Assembly: GCA_021432635.1 (NCBI GenBank)
Contig: MU270016.1
Span: 714,324 to 778,323 of the forward strand
Origin: Thozetella sp. PMI_491
Taxonomy: Eukaryota; Ascomycota; Sordariomycetes; Chaetosphaeriales; Chaetosphaeriaceae
Reading direction: 5' to 3'
DNA: 64,000 nt
The notes beneath the pieces were generated by a model. The model had not been told where the DNA came from. It did no database searches and saw nothing but the letters and a program-made list of their open reading frames with translations. Positions 46,797-58,907 of this stretch are shown piece by piece (within the stretch, counting starts at the first letter, position 1; every line of letters starts with the position of its first letter). The position numbers and the translations under genes were made by a program.

Positions 46797-49283
46797 TTAA
46801 GATGAAACCCCAACGCAATAGTAGTTTCCTGCCCATAACATGCTGGAGCAATTCTCTCCGTTAGATCCCAACATCGTATTCCATGCGTAGAGCTGGGCAG
46901 TCGAGATCCCGTTTCTCGACGCAAAGTTCCCGCACGCGTCATTTGCGATAGCTTGCGCAAATTTGTTGCACGAGGATGTGATGCCAGTTTGTGTTGGGCC
47001 TGGTGCTGACACGGTCGTAGTGGGTGTCGCCGCTGGAGCTCCGACACAGTAATATACATTTGCTTGGAAATTGGTACCACAGTTTGCACCATCGACGCCG
47101 AGAACGGGATTCCAAGTATAGAGCTGAGCGGTGGTAATGCCATATTTTGGCGCGAACTCGGAGCAGTATTCTCCAGCCACGGCTTCCGCGTACTTAGTGC
47201 ACTGCGGGTTGATGCCCGACTGCACAGGCGAAGGGGTTGACGATGTAGGCGAAGTACTGGTTGGGGTTGCCGAGGTGGTAGTGGCGGAGACGCCAACGCA
47301 GTAATACACACCGGCTTGGAATTGGGTGCCACAATTTGCACCGTCAGTGCCGAGAATGGGGTTCCAGGTGTAGAGCTGAGCGGTCGTGATGCTGTATTTC
47401 GGCGCGAACTCCGAGCAGTATTCTCCAGTCTCCGCTTTCGCGTACTTGTTACACTGTGGACTGATGCCCGACTGGACAGGTGAAGGGGTCGACGATGTGG
47501 AAGAAGTGCTGGACGGGGCGGAGGAGGTGGTGGTGCTTCCGGCGACGCCAAGGCAGTAATAGTAACCAATTTCGAGCATAGTGGCGCAATTGGCGCCGCC
47601 GACACCAAGAACCGGGTTCCATGTCACTAAAGCTTGGAGAGTGATGCCAAAAGACGTAGCAAATGTGGTGCAGCCATCGCCTGCCTCTGCCATGGCATAT
47701 CGTGTGCACGAAGGTGCGATACCAGACTGGGTCGGGCTCGGCGCCGTCTGACCTGGCGTGATATAGGTCGAGTTGCGACCCGAACCGTCAGCACCACCGC
47801 TTCCTGTGGATGATCCGCCCCCACCGCCTCTTTGCTGAGAACCGTCATTCGTAGTTGAATTCGATACGGCAGGCGGTATGTATGTGCCTCCGGGTGCACC
47901 GACGCACACATACTGCTTGGTCGTGTTGGAGCAGAGGCCCATCAAGTTCGGGTTCCAGGCGAGCAACTGCGTGGTGGTCACGTTGGCGTCAGACGTAGAA
48001 ATACTTTGCGCAAACTGGTCACTGCGTTCCATACTGTATTAGCCCAGACCTTGGAGTGTGATATCTATATTCTCACCAGGTAGTAGAGTCCGGCATCAAC
48101 CCAACTCGACATGGTTGTGGAAGGCAGATATGGGTGACGTTGAAGTTGGGCAAACAGGCCGGTGTGCGCATGACTTGTATCACATCGCCAGTCGATGCAT
48201 GGAGAGCTGGTGGAATAACATCGCACCCCGTTTGGGTGTGGTAATCAATGGTCGGCTCAGGGAGGGTTGCCAAGTCAATTAGTCGTCCTGCGCAGGTGCT
48301 ATCGGCCGTTGGCGTTGTCAACTCGGTTGTATTGTCAGACCCGTCAATGGAGAATCCCGGGGCAGATGCATAGTAAGGCACCGCGCGCACGATGAGCTCC
48401 GGCATGCTCGCGTTCGCATTGCAAACGTCGAGGATGTCATACCATTGCTCCACCATGAAGTCGGACTGATCCACGTCCGGGAGATATGGCGAGGCCAGAC
48501 GGAGATAGAACATCTTGAGAAAACACGGAGAGCAGAGCAAGCTATCCGGATACAGGTTGGCAATCCGGCTGTTTTCTGCCGGAACCTCTGTCGGATCTAT
48601 GCATTGAGTATCGTTGGCATTGGCAGGATTATCGCAGTCCGGACGAATGATATCCGATCCGACCCAGTCATAAGACTGTACAAGGCAGTAAGGAGAGCCC
48701 CCCGAGCTTTGACGGCGTTCCATGGGTGTATCAGGAAGGGCTTGGGCGTCCGCAAACGTGCTATTGACCGTGCTGTTCTCTCCTCCGACGTCGGTGTAAG
48801 TGATGAGTGTGCCGTTGATGCCTACGTCTTTGGTGACATCCGTGTTGGCTGTAAGGCAGACAATGTTGAGCCCATCCAAGAATCTGCCAGGGACAGTCTC
48901 CGCTGGGTAAACCTTGACGATTTCATTAGCTAACGGGGTGTCGGCCTGTATCGAATGCTGCTTACTCTTCCATAGGCGGTCAACTGGTCGTCTTCGCATG
49001 CGTCGGCGCTCTGGCTCCACCACGAAGCGGCCGAGCTTAGGCACTGGCTCGTACAGAGCGCCGTCGCATTGTCGTTGTCCCAATAATAGGCGTCTGCATT
49101 TCCTACCATTCGAAACAAGTCTTGATCGCAACTGACTGTCGCGTTCAAGGCAGTCAAGCAACCGGAGCTAATGTTCAGAGAGGCGGCCAAGAGGCTGGAG
49201 GAGACGGCCGGATACATATTGAACTGTGCCATCATCGGCTGTGCGAAGAGCAACAAGCTCCCCGCCAGGTAAAGCGAAAACAT
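46797..49283 (-). CDS. Large secreted multi-LysM protein
   Basis: Secreted chitin-binding protein of 796 residues from exons 49283-48966, 48912-48077 and 48033-46797. The ATG at 49283 opens a signal peptide ([20 protein letters not shown]). The first 370 residues form a Cys- and Asn-rich region with paired cysteines but no clear LysM. The C-terminal half carries five LysM repeats, each with an internal [15 protein letters not shown] core and a C-terminal YYCVGV motif. Ser/Thr/Pro linkers join them. A Gly-rich linker ([15 protein letters not shown]) follows the first repeat. LysM repeats 3 and 4 are nearly identical. LysM domains bind chitin oligomers or peptidoglycan. The gene is head-to-head with a CBM18-GH18 chitinase, an arrangement known for LysM/subgroup C chitinase pairs in filamentous fungi. 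The 43-bp second intron is short but keeps frame. Confidence 0.9.
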
Positions 49284-50544
49284 GACGAGAAACACGGCCA
49301 AACGTCCAAGGAGGTGAGGGATCCAGCACAGGACGGAGCATTGACGAGATAAAAAAGGAGCGACTAAAGTAGGGAAGCCCAAGGTGGCATGTGAGGGAGA
49401 TGGGTTGAGGCAGCCCCAAATTCTGGATAGCTTGGCTATCGGGCCATCGGGTTCAGAGTCAATCTAGTAAATAAATCCTTCGACTTCGGAGATTGCCTAA
49501 GGTTTCCCTGCAGCTCGCATTAAACCCTCAGTCTGACTGAACAATGCTACCAACCACTTCGGCTTCGGGCCGCTTTTTCCATGTTCTGCGCAAATGACTT
49601 CCTCGCTACTACCATACGTAAAGGTCATATGGAACCAATTGCTGAGTCTTGGTTAGCTTACTCTGATCCTTGGCTCGGAAATATAAATGCCTGCCTGCTC
49701 CATATTGCAGTATGCCTAGCGAGTAATGCCGCAACCCTACTGTGGCGCGATTAGGTTTATTGCTTATTGTTTCGTAACATCCCGAAGGATCGCGTCAAGC
49801 TATCCACTTAAAAGTCCACAAAACTGATAACTTACCATCTACGTTACACGTCTTACAAGTGTAGCATCCCCAAAATTGGCATATACCATCTTAGTCGAGC
49901 GCATCTTTATTATTGCCATTAGGGAATAAAATCACTCAAACTCAACTCCATGACGATAGAATAGCGATATTCTCTCAAATCACCGGATCGTTAAAAATAT
50001 AGTGGTTATACTTATTGTGGATCATGTTATAGCGACGAAAATGTGCTGTTTTCAGGGGCTTATAGCGAGTAATCTAGTGGACCTGAAAACCGTAAAGCAG
50101 CGTGAGGCGTACTGCGGCAATACTACACCTCATTTAAAGTATAGGAGTTCGCATAGATGTGACACTGCTGCGCCGTACTAGGCCAAACCCAGGGGTCATA
50201 TCGCCGATAGATTTACCGGGCTAGCGCTGACACCCCACAAAGCTTGTCTTAGCTTGGCAAGTCTTGGGCGACAGGGCTTCCAAAGCTTGTTCTTACGACC
50301 GGTCCTTGCTCACACATTCATGCCGTGTGTAACGTGTCGTTGAATAATGTAGGGTAGTAACTAGGTAGCTACGCTGACAGCGAAAGGACTTGAGTTCCTG
50401 GCTCGTGCCCCCCGTACCTTCATTTCGTCCCATGCGGGTCGGGACAATCCCGAAAGCTTTCATTGCGCCCCTAGGCATATAACCTCAAGCACAGAAGACC
50501 GTTCTGCGCAGGCCTCTCCGTATCTGCTCAGGGACGTCGAGCGG
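49284..50544. promoter_or_regulatory. Shared 1.26-kb divergent region of the LysM and chitinase genes
   Basis: Both start codons point away from this region, so it holds two promoters. Around 49960-50140 the sequence resembles the interior and right arm of the 415-bp TIR element at 24.1 kb (for example GTAAAGCAGCGTG near 50092), suggesting an old, eroded insertion. A GACACCCCAC end-like sequence occurs at about 50229. A matching left end was not found. Confidence 0.5.
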
Positions 50545-53500
50545 ATGCACCCATCGCCCACGATGTTGTCCCCACGGCTCTTCTCCACGGTCCTTACTGT
50601 CTTAGTATGCTATTTGACTTTGCAACAGCCATCTTCTCTTTTCGCCGAAGCCCGCCACCTGTCCCCGTACGGCTCTCTTGACCTTACAGCCTTTTCAGAT
50701 CCCACGTATACCCCCGGGTTGAGCGCCAGAGGTCTGCCCATCGGCACCTGCAACTCCGCTACCCCTTGTGAGAATGGTGCCTGCTGTGGAAGCGACAATC
50801 TTTGCGGTTATGACCCAAAACAATGCGGCACCGGCTGCCAGTCCAACTGTAAGAGATGCGCTCGCAGAAGCCGAAATGCTTTACTAACGTCAACTCTAGG
50901 CAACGCTACGGCACCATGTGGCCCGTATTCGTCCAAAGATACGGATGGCAGATGCCCGCTGAGTGTCTGCTGCTCCAAATTCGGGTACTGCGGCTCGACA
51001 CCGGAGTTCTGCGTCTGGACAAACAAGGACGATCCCAACTACTCTGCCTGTAGCACCAAGTATGGTGGATGCGGATCCGTCACTCGCCCATCTTGTTCCG
51101 GGGGCTCCAGCGCCACCAAGCGAAACGTGGGCTATTACGAGTCCTGGGCAAACACACGCAAGTGTCAAGCTGTCGCCCCGGAGGACCTGAATCTGGATGG
51201 GTTCACATCGATCAACTTTGCTTTTGCTTCTTTCGATGCGTCGACATTCGAGATTACACCCATGGATTCCAACAGTGCTATGCTCTACAACCGGTTCACC
51301 GGCTTGAAAGAGATAAAGCCTGGTCTTCAAACATATATATCCGTGGGTGGATGGTCCTTTACCGATCCCGGCCCAACGCAAAAGGCCTTCACCAATATGG
51401 TTAGCAGCGCCGGCAACAGGGCCACATTTATCCAGAACATTATGAACTTTATGAATTCGTATGGTTTTGACGGTGTTGATCTTGACTGGGAGTATCCCGG
51501 AGCAGACGACCGTGGAGGTGTTCCCGCGGATACTGCCAACTACGTTTCGCTCGTCAAAGAAATGAGCGCAGCATTCGGTTCAAAGTACCAGCTCACCGTC
51601 ACGATCCCGACATCTTATTGGTATCTGCAGCATTTCGATGTCAAAGCTATGCAAGACTCGGTCGCCTGGTTCAATCTGATGGCTTATGACCTCCATGGTG
51701 TGTGGGATGCGCAAAGCAAAGCGCTGGGGCCTTACATTGCTCCCCACACCAATATCACGGAGATCGATCTGGCTCTGGATCTTCTCTGGCGCGCGGGGGT
51801 GGATTCAAGCAAAGTAGTGATGGGTCAGGGTTGGTATGGTCGAAGCTTCACCCTCGCATCTTCTGGTTGCAACACCCCCAACGGAGTGTGTCAATTTACC
51901 GGTGGCGCCGATCCGGGTCCATGCTCGAATGCGGCTGGCATCCTCGACTACCAGGAGATTGCGGATATCATTAAGAAGAACAACCTAAAGCCTGTGCACG
52001 ACCAGGCCGCGGGTGTTAAGTGGATTACCTGGAATAATAATCAGTGGGTGTCCTATGACGATGCAGATACCTTCAAACAAAAACTAGACTTCGCCAATAG
52101 CCGCTGCCTTTCTGGTATGATGGTATGGGCGATGGACCAAGTCGACCAGAAAGCAGATAATGGATTTGGTGGATCTGCTGCTGCTGCTGGATCCCAAGTC
52201 AGTCAAGATCAGCAAGATTCGGCAAACGAGTTGGCTGCCAACCAACAAGCGAGCGCTCAATGCTATACTTCGGACTGCGGTGTGACCTGCAAGCCCGGCA
52301 CCACTGCGGTAGCGCAATTCAACGGTCAACCTGGACAGCTGAGCACAAATGCGCGCTGCCCTAAGAAGAAGTATCGATCGCTCTGCTGTGATAACAAAGC
52401 AGAAGTCGATAAATGTTCTTGGCGTGGCTATCGCGGCTCCGGTCTGAGCTGCACGAGCGGGTGTGCGTCGGGAGAGACGGAGATGACCACCAACACCAAC
52501 CAGCATACCAATAAGGGCGACAAAGACTGCCACGGCGGACTTCAGAGCTTTTGTTGCGGATCTTTCAAGCCGAGCTCTAGTACCTTGAAAGAGGACCTAG
52601 AAGACGCCGCAAAAGCAGCTGCCGAGGCTGCCGCTGAGCAAGCTGCTCTCGACCTTGCTGCAAAGGCCTTCTGTCGTGTTGCCGTTCCGGCACTTCTCGC
52701 TCCGTTGGAGCTGCTTGAAGATCTTATTCCAATCGTCGGCGAGATCCTCGACGCTATCGAGATCGCCGCTACCCCGGCAATTATTCAAGGATGCGTCAAG
52801 GGCATTGAAAAGGAAGGCAAGGCCGAGTTCAAAGTTTTTGGGAAGAAGCACACTCTAAGGTATGCTCTGTTGCGGGCGGATTTGCCTTGGATGGCCAATT
52901 TATCATTTCTTCGCTGACATTGACCTAGCATGGATAAGCCAGCTTCAAAGCCAACAGATGTCCCCGACAGACCCCCTGCTAAGACGGACAACCCCCCTGC
53001 TAAAACAGGTACAATCCCTACCTCAACTCTGCTACCCCCTTTGCCTCTTTTAGGCATTGCATCCTTAGCAAGTACTAATCAGCTGTATAGGAGACAAAGG
53101 ACCTCAGAAGACTTGCTCGGCAAAGGGTCGACGTGCTAATCCGGTGATTGAAGATCGATACGTATACGACAGTCCCGAGTTCACTGTTTTGAAAACACAT
53201 AGTCCTTTCAGAAAAGATGAAGAGTGGCATATGGAGATGGACGGGAGAGGCTTCGCTCTGCAACTTTCAGTAAGTCAAGCAACGCATTACATGTTTCTGT
53301 TTCTCTGCCTTGACAGGTTGACGATCCGTTCACAAGAACGTTATTTTGTGTATTTCTCGTAATCCTACCGAGTACCATTGCTAAAACATTTCAACAGTAC
53401 CAAGAACTCCTTGGCGGACTGGTTGGGACGCACGGCTTATATATCGTTGGCTACGTGTCCATATCCTACAGAGACATTGAACAGAAGGACGATTGCGGTG

Positions 53501-53854
53501 AGTTCTCCTTTGTCTATCTTGGGAATCATGTGTGTCTGACATCCTCTAGGCAATGTCAAAAAGATTATTCGAAATTGGACCCGAACCTATCCGGCCCTTG
53601 TTTTCGACCTCGGTATCGGCGAAGACAACTCCTGCGTCCTGGTTCAGCGCAGTACGCGCACCAACTGGATAGCACTTTCCAATCAGCATACCAGCATTTT
53701 TAGTTGGATGGGCGCCGTGAGAAATGGCTTGACTGAAGAGAGAGTCACAGCCGATGCTGAGATGCAGCTCGCTGATATGGGGCAGTACAAAAAGTATACA
53801 AATAACTGTTACATCTTTTGCGGGAAGATGTACGAGGTCGAGAGACTTTTGTAA
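50545..53854 (+). CDS. Modular CBM18-GH18 chitinase (subgroup C type) with long C-terminal extension
   Basis: Secreted chitinase of 975 residues from six exons (50545-50848, 50900-52859, 52929-53008, 53091-53269, 53398-53497, 53550-53854). A signal peptide is followed by two Cys-rich chitin-binding modules (about 66-102 and 107-139), the second a CBM18 hevein-like module (GRCPLSVCCSKFGYCGSTPEFC). The GH18 barrel spans about 177-560. Its active-site motif DGVDLDWE (292-299, acid Glu299) is intact, as are YISVGGWSF and MAYDLHG. Two further Cys-rich segments follow (QCYTSDCGVTCKPG, CSWRGYRGSGLSCTSGC), then an Ala-rich helix and a C-terminal domain ending IFCGKMYEVERLL. The layout resembles the fungal subgroup C chitinases related to yeast killer-toxin alpha/beta subunits. 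The gene is divergent from the LysM gene and probably co-controlled with it. The first intron is 51 bp and in frame. Confidence 0.92.
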
Positions 53855-54373
53855 GATTATGGGTGGTTATGAAATGTGAGCGATTTGCTACTTTAACGCT
53901 TGGTAGCTTCAAATCAAATTTCATGCGGCCAACGGGCTTTAATTCAGCAGCCGGCAGGAACACTCCAGTGATTTAGTTAGTAACTCCGCTCTGTAAATAT
54001 TGAAGTAAATAAAATAGATACGCCCCTTGCAGTAGTAGTTGCCAGACGTTTGCTTCCAGTAGATCGCTCAGCTTAGGACGCAAAGAGAGCCTGGCGTACT
54101 TCCTACAGTATGTTCTTCCCAGACTCTCCACATCAGGAACCCATGTAGTTTACCGACACCTGCCCGGGCCTCAAATACAAAGTAGCCCTTGACTTCACTT
54201 TCACTTTAAACATTCTGCTATTTCTAAGTATACCTTACTAAGTTTATACCACTAGAAATGGTATTTTTAGGGAAGAAAACAAGTTCTAGGCAGTGTCATA
54301 GTTCCAGGGTCGTCTGCACTAACATTTTATTCCCTATAGAACCAATATTACAAAATCAAACGCTGTAACACTA
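53855..54373. other. Intergenic between the chitinase and the transposon block
   Basis: About 520 bases; base composition drops toward A/T from 54.2 kb. No gene recognised. Confidence 0.45.
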
Positions 54374-54415
54374 ACGTAATCCATATGTGGGTGGATCATA
54401 CAAGTGGATGGATCA

Positions 54416-54855
54416 TATTACAACACTAAGATCCTAAGGTCAGTATTCTCAATGTATAGGGGATTCTTTCCTAAGGTAGGGAGGATAGAGACAAGTAAAG
54501 TATCAATTAACTAAGAGGGTATAGAATCTAGAGCGTAAGCTAAGGTAGCTTGAATAGATTAATTACTGAAGAGCAAAGGCTAACTAATCTATCTAGGTAG
54601 AGACTATGGTCTTATATACTAGGTTGCTCTTTATGGCTCACTTTGGATCACCGAAGGCCTGGAGCTCCTAGGTGATCCAGGAGCTCTAGGCTTACTAAGG
54701 GCTGGGTGCTCCGTGGTAATCCTTCCTGATTGGCGGAATATCTATATGGATGCTTAAGGCATCTATCAGGGGTTCTGCCTGTTGTAACTACTTATAGTTA
54801 AGTACTAGGCTGTGTTAGCAGTTATAGGGAGGTGGCTAATACCTTAGTTATAATA
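54416..54855 (-). repeat. Left LTR (3' LTR in element orientation)
   Basis: 440 bp, aligned without length change to the right LTR. Begins TATTACAACA and ends with TTAGTTATAATA, the mutated forms of the TG...CA ends. Confidence 0.9.
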
Positions 54856-57800
54856 TAAGCTCTCCCTTCTATATTAATATTCTTAGTAACTTATAAGTAG
54901 GCCTATACCTATACTTATCTATTAATATATCGCTAAGTTTTCCTTTTCTTTTACATTATTATATACTAACAGGATATCTAGTTATATAAAGAAATAAAAA
55001 ACTATTTCTAATAAAACTTAAAAATACTACCTTCTTACTAAATTTATTAATTAAAATAGGGTTAAGTCTAATATATTATATTCTTATTGTTTTAAAAAAG
55101 ATTTAAAATATAGGGTAGTTAGTCGTTTAAGAAAATACTATTATTATATTAAGTCTAGGAAATTATATAATAGCTTGTTAATAGTAAATACTTATAAGTA
55201 TTTTATAGTTTATAGGGGTTGTACTTACTAATTTACTAGTATAATAGCTTAGAACTTATCAAAGTAGTCTAGACTAGAGTATAAGAAAGAGAAGGCAGGC
55301 AAGACAATCTGCCTTTAACATATAAAGGTATTAATAGTATAAAAATCTCTGTCTAAAGTATTTATATAATTAAACTATTTATATAAGTAAAAGAAACTAG
55401 TCTATTTATAGGGTAAGTAGTTATTTACTTATAGGGTTATAAGTTTAAAAAAGAACACTATTAAAGAGATATCCTTAGAGTAATATATTATAAGGAAAGT
55501 ATAAGGTTTAAATATCTTTAATATAATTAACTAGGAGGTAATAGGTTTTAACTTAGTATTAGTTAATTAGGGTTTTAGTAGTAGAACTATTAAATAAGCT
55601 CTTATAAATTTTCTAGGTATTTATTAGGTTTTTATATATTTTTACTAGTATTATATCTTATCTATTTAATTAGATACTTTAATCTATTTTTAATATTATA
55701 AGAGTCTATAATATTTTTAACTTTATACTTTAGTTACTTATTAACTTTTATATATTTATTTAGTCTAGTATTTTTTAGTATTAGTTTAAGTAATAAGATA
55801 TAAAAAATTAGATATATCTATATTATTATAAGTAGTTTTAGCTTATAAATAACTTTACTAGTTTATTTTTTAATCTAAAATAGTCTTAACTTTTTAAAGT
55901 CTAATTTATTATTTAGTTATATTGTTTTAATATTTCTTTATAAAAGATAGACCTTATCTCTCTTTTAAAAGGTTAGTCCCTTTAACCTTTTCTAATTAAT
56001 ATATTTACTTATTTTATTATAGATAAACTCTAATTCCTTTCTTATAAGTTTATATAAGGTTTTTAATTCTTTAACTCTTAATCTTACTCTAGGGTTTTCT
56101 TTTAAGTCAAGAGAGGTTTAATAAACTTTTAGTTTAAAACTATAGTTAGTAAAGAATAAAGATATCTTAATTAATTCTTATTTAATATTATTATAAATAA
56201 ACTAAATAATTAGTAATAATTATACTTAATTGTCTTATTTATAGTTGATATAATAGTATAAGTATTATTTTATAGTCTAGTTAAGTCTTTTTATTTATTT
56301 ATTAAACTATAGGTAATAAGCTATTAATAGTTAGTGTTTAGTTTTAAATTAAGCTATAAAGACTTTTTAAAAGTTTAAGGTAAATAATTTATCTTTATTA
56401 CTAATTAGCTTATCTAGTAGTTTATAGTTTATAATAATATTTTTTATAAATATATAGGCTAATTCTTTAGTATTACTAGCTTTTTTATATAAAATAAAGT
56501 AACTATACTTAATAAGTTTATTAATAATTACTAGGATATTATTAAAAAATACTTTAATTAAGGATTTCTTTAAGAGGAGTAATTTTATAATAAAGTTTAA
56601 AGAGACTAAGCTCTATAACTTTTTAAGGATTAGAAGAGGTTATAATTCTTTATAAATCTTATATTAATTTGCCTTACTTTTATTATATTTATTATATTCT
56701 TTAATTACTTCTTTTATAACTTTTTTAACTCTAAGGAAGTCATAGGTATAATATAGTTATTTTAAGGTCTTAATAACTCCTTAATATCTATAGGAGAGGA
56801 TTTTATATATTTCCTTTACTAGGTTTTATTATAAGGTATTAAAGATATAAATTTTCCTATAGAATTAATAGACTTTATTTTTCTTTTCTATATCCTTATT
56901 AAAGCTATTTTATATAAAGTCTATAAAGTCTTAATTATTAAAAACTTCCTTAATCTTATTAGTCTAATCAGGGTCTAAAAAAACTTAAAAGATAGTATTT
57001 AACTCTTAAAGAACCTAGCCTAAGCTTTTATCTTTTAAGACTATTAAGATACTTTATATATAAGGTTTTAATTCTTATATATAATCTTTTCTTTAGCTAA
57101 GGGTATCTACCCTAGTGTTTTCTAGTCCCTTTTTATATATAATTTTAAAATTAAATTTAAAAAGGAATTTAATCTATCTGATTTATTATTTATTTAACTC
57201 TTTATTAATTATAAAATAAGTAAGGTTCTTATAGTTAATATAGATTATAACTTAGTGTTATACTTTATAAAGATAAACCTTTTATTTTTTAAAAGCTTTA
57301 ATAATAGCTATTAGTTCTTTATTATATATCTAATAGTTAATTTTTACTCCTTTAAGCTTTTTTAAGAAAAAGGTAATTAAATATAATAATCCTTTTTTAT
57401 TATATTATCTAAGTTATCTTTTTATTATAAAGTTAAAGGAGTTAGTTTTAACTTTATATAGTTTTACTAGGTTTAAAAGTATAAGTATAGGTTTACTTAA
57501 GATCCTTAACTTAATAACTTTAAAGGCTTTACTAGCTTAATTAATCTATTTAAACTTAATCTCCTTATAGGTAAGCTTAATAAGTAATAAGATAAGTTTA
57601 CTATAACTTTTTATAAAGTAATAATAATAATTAGTAAATCTAAGAAAAGCTTATACTTCTTTTATTATTTTTAATAGTAGCTAATCTTATACTATTATTA
57701 CTTTTTTAAGGTCTATTCCTATAAATCTAAGGGTAATCTTAAATCCTAGGAAAATAGTTTCTCTAATATAAAACTTACTCTTCTCTAGTTCTACTAAGAG

Positions 57801-58693
57801 TTTAACGTCTTTAAGAGCTTATAGTATAGTATAAATATATTACTTATATTTTATTTTATTTTTTAAGTAGATAAAGATATTATTTAGGTAGACAATATAA
57901 AATCTATTAATATATAATTATAAGATATAGTTAATTATAGCTTAAAATATTATTAAAGTATTTTATAGTCTAAAAAGTATAACTAGATACTTATAATATC
58001 TATACTTAGTCCTAATTATTATTTTCTATTCTTCTCCTTTTACTACTTAGATTAAGTTATAAACTCCTTTTAAGTTAAGGTATATTATTATTATAACTCT
58101 TATTAGTTAGTCTTATAGTTTAGATATTAAAGGTAATAATCCTTTATTAAGGATAGTAATATTATTAAGTTATTAATAATTAATATATAATCTCTATTTT
58201 CTAATTCTATCCTTACTTTTCTTTAGTATAAACAAGATTAAATATCTTACTAATAAATTTAATAATTATATATAATCTTTCTTTAGGTTTTTATTAAGAT
58301 ATTATTATAAAGCTATAAGTTTCTCCTTATTTAATTTATAAATTTTATATAATTTAAGTTATTCTCTTAGTTTAATTAGTATATAATAGTTAAATTAATT
58401 ATATTTTAATAACCTTATATCTAATATTTCTTTAAATAGTTTATTATACTTTTAATATTCTTTTAATATCTTGTTTAAAATTCTTATAGTAAATACTTTA
58501 ATAATTATTAACATCTTAAAAGTCTTTTTTATAGGCTTATTTAAAGGTTTTATATAAGTTATATTAAAGGCTAAGTCTTTTTAAATATCTTTAGTTTCTT
58601 TTTTTAAGATTAATTAGGTATATTTTTTAAATACTAGTCTGAAAAATATCTAGCTAGTTATTTAGTTAATTCTTAGGTTATTTTTTTATAATT

Positions 58694-58907
58694 ATAATAT
58701 CCTTAAAATTAAGTAGTATAGTTTAATTTTTATAATATTAAAGGTTATTTTTTTATTATATATACTATAAGCTAATATTAAGAGGGGTATAGTCTTTATT
58801 ATAATATCTTTAAAATTAAATAGTATAGTCTAATTTTTATAATATTAAAGGTTATTTTTTTATTATATATACTATAAGCTAATATTAAGAGGAGTATAGT
58901 CTTTATT
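58694..58907. repeat. 107-bp tandem duplication inside the retrotransposon
   Basis: Two adjacent copies start at 58694 and 58801 (ATAATATC...TATAGTCTTTATT), and the first bases of a third copy start at 58908. Copies differ by a few transitions, so the duplication probably predates the end of RIP. Confidence 0.82.

Noticed and set aside
53270..53397. A possible extra small exon (VDDPFTR) inside the chitinase intron
   Set aside because: Using it puts the next exon out of the frame that matches the rest of the C-terminal domain; one intron of 128 bp keeps phase 0 on both sides.
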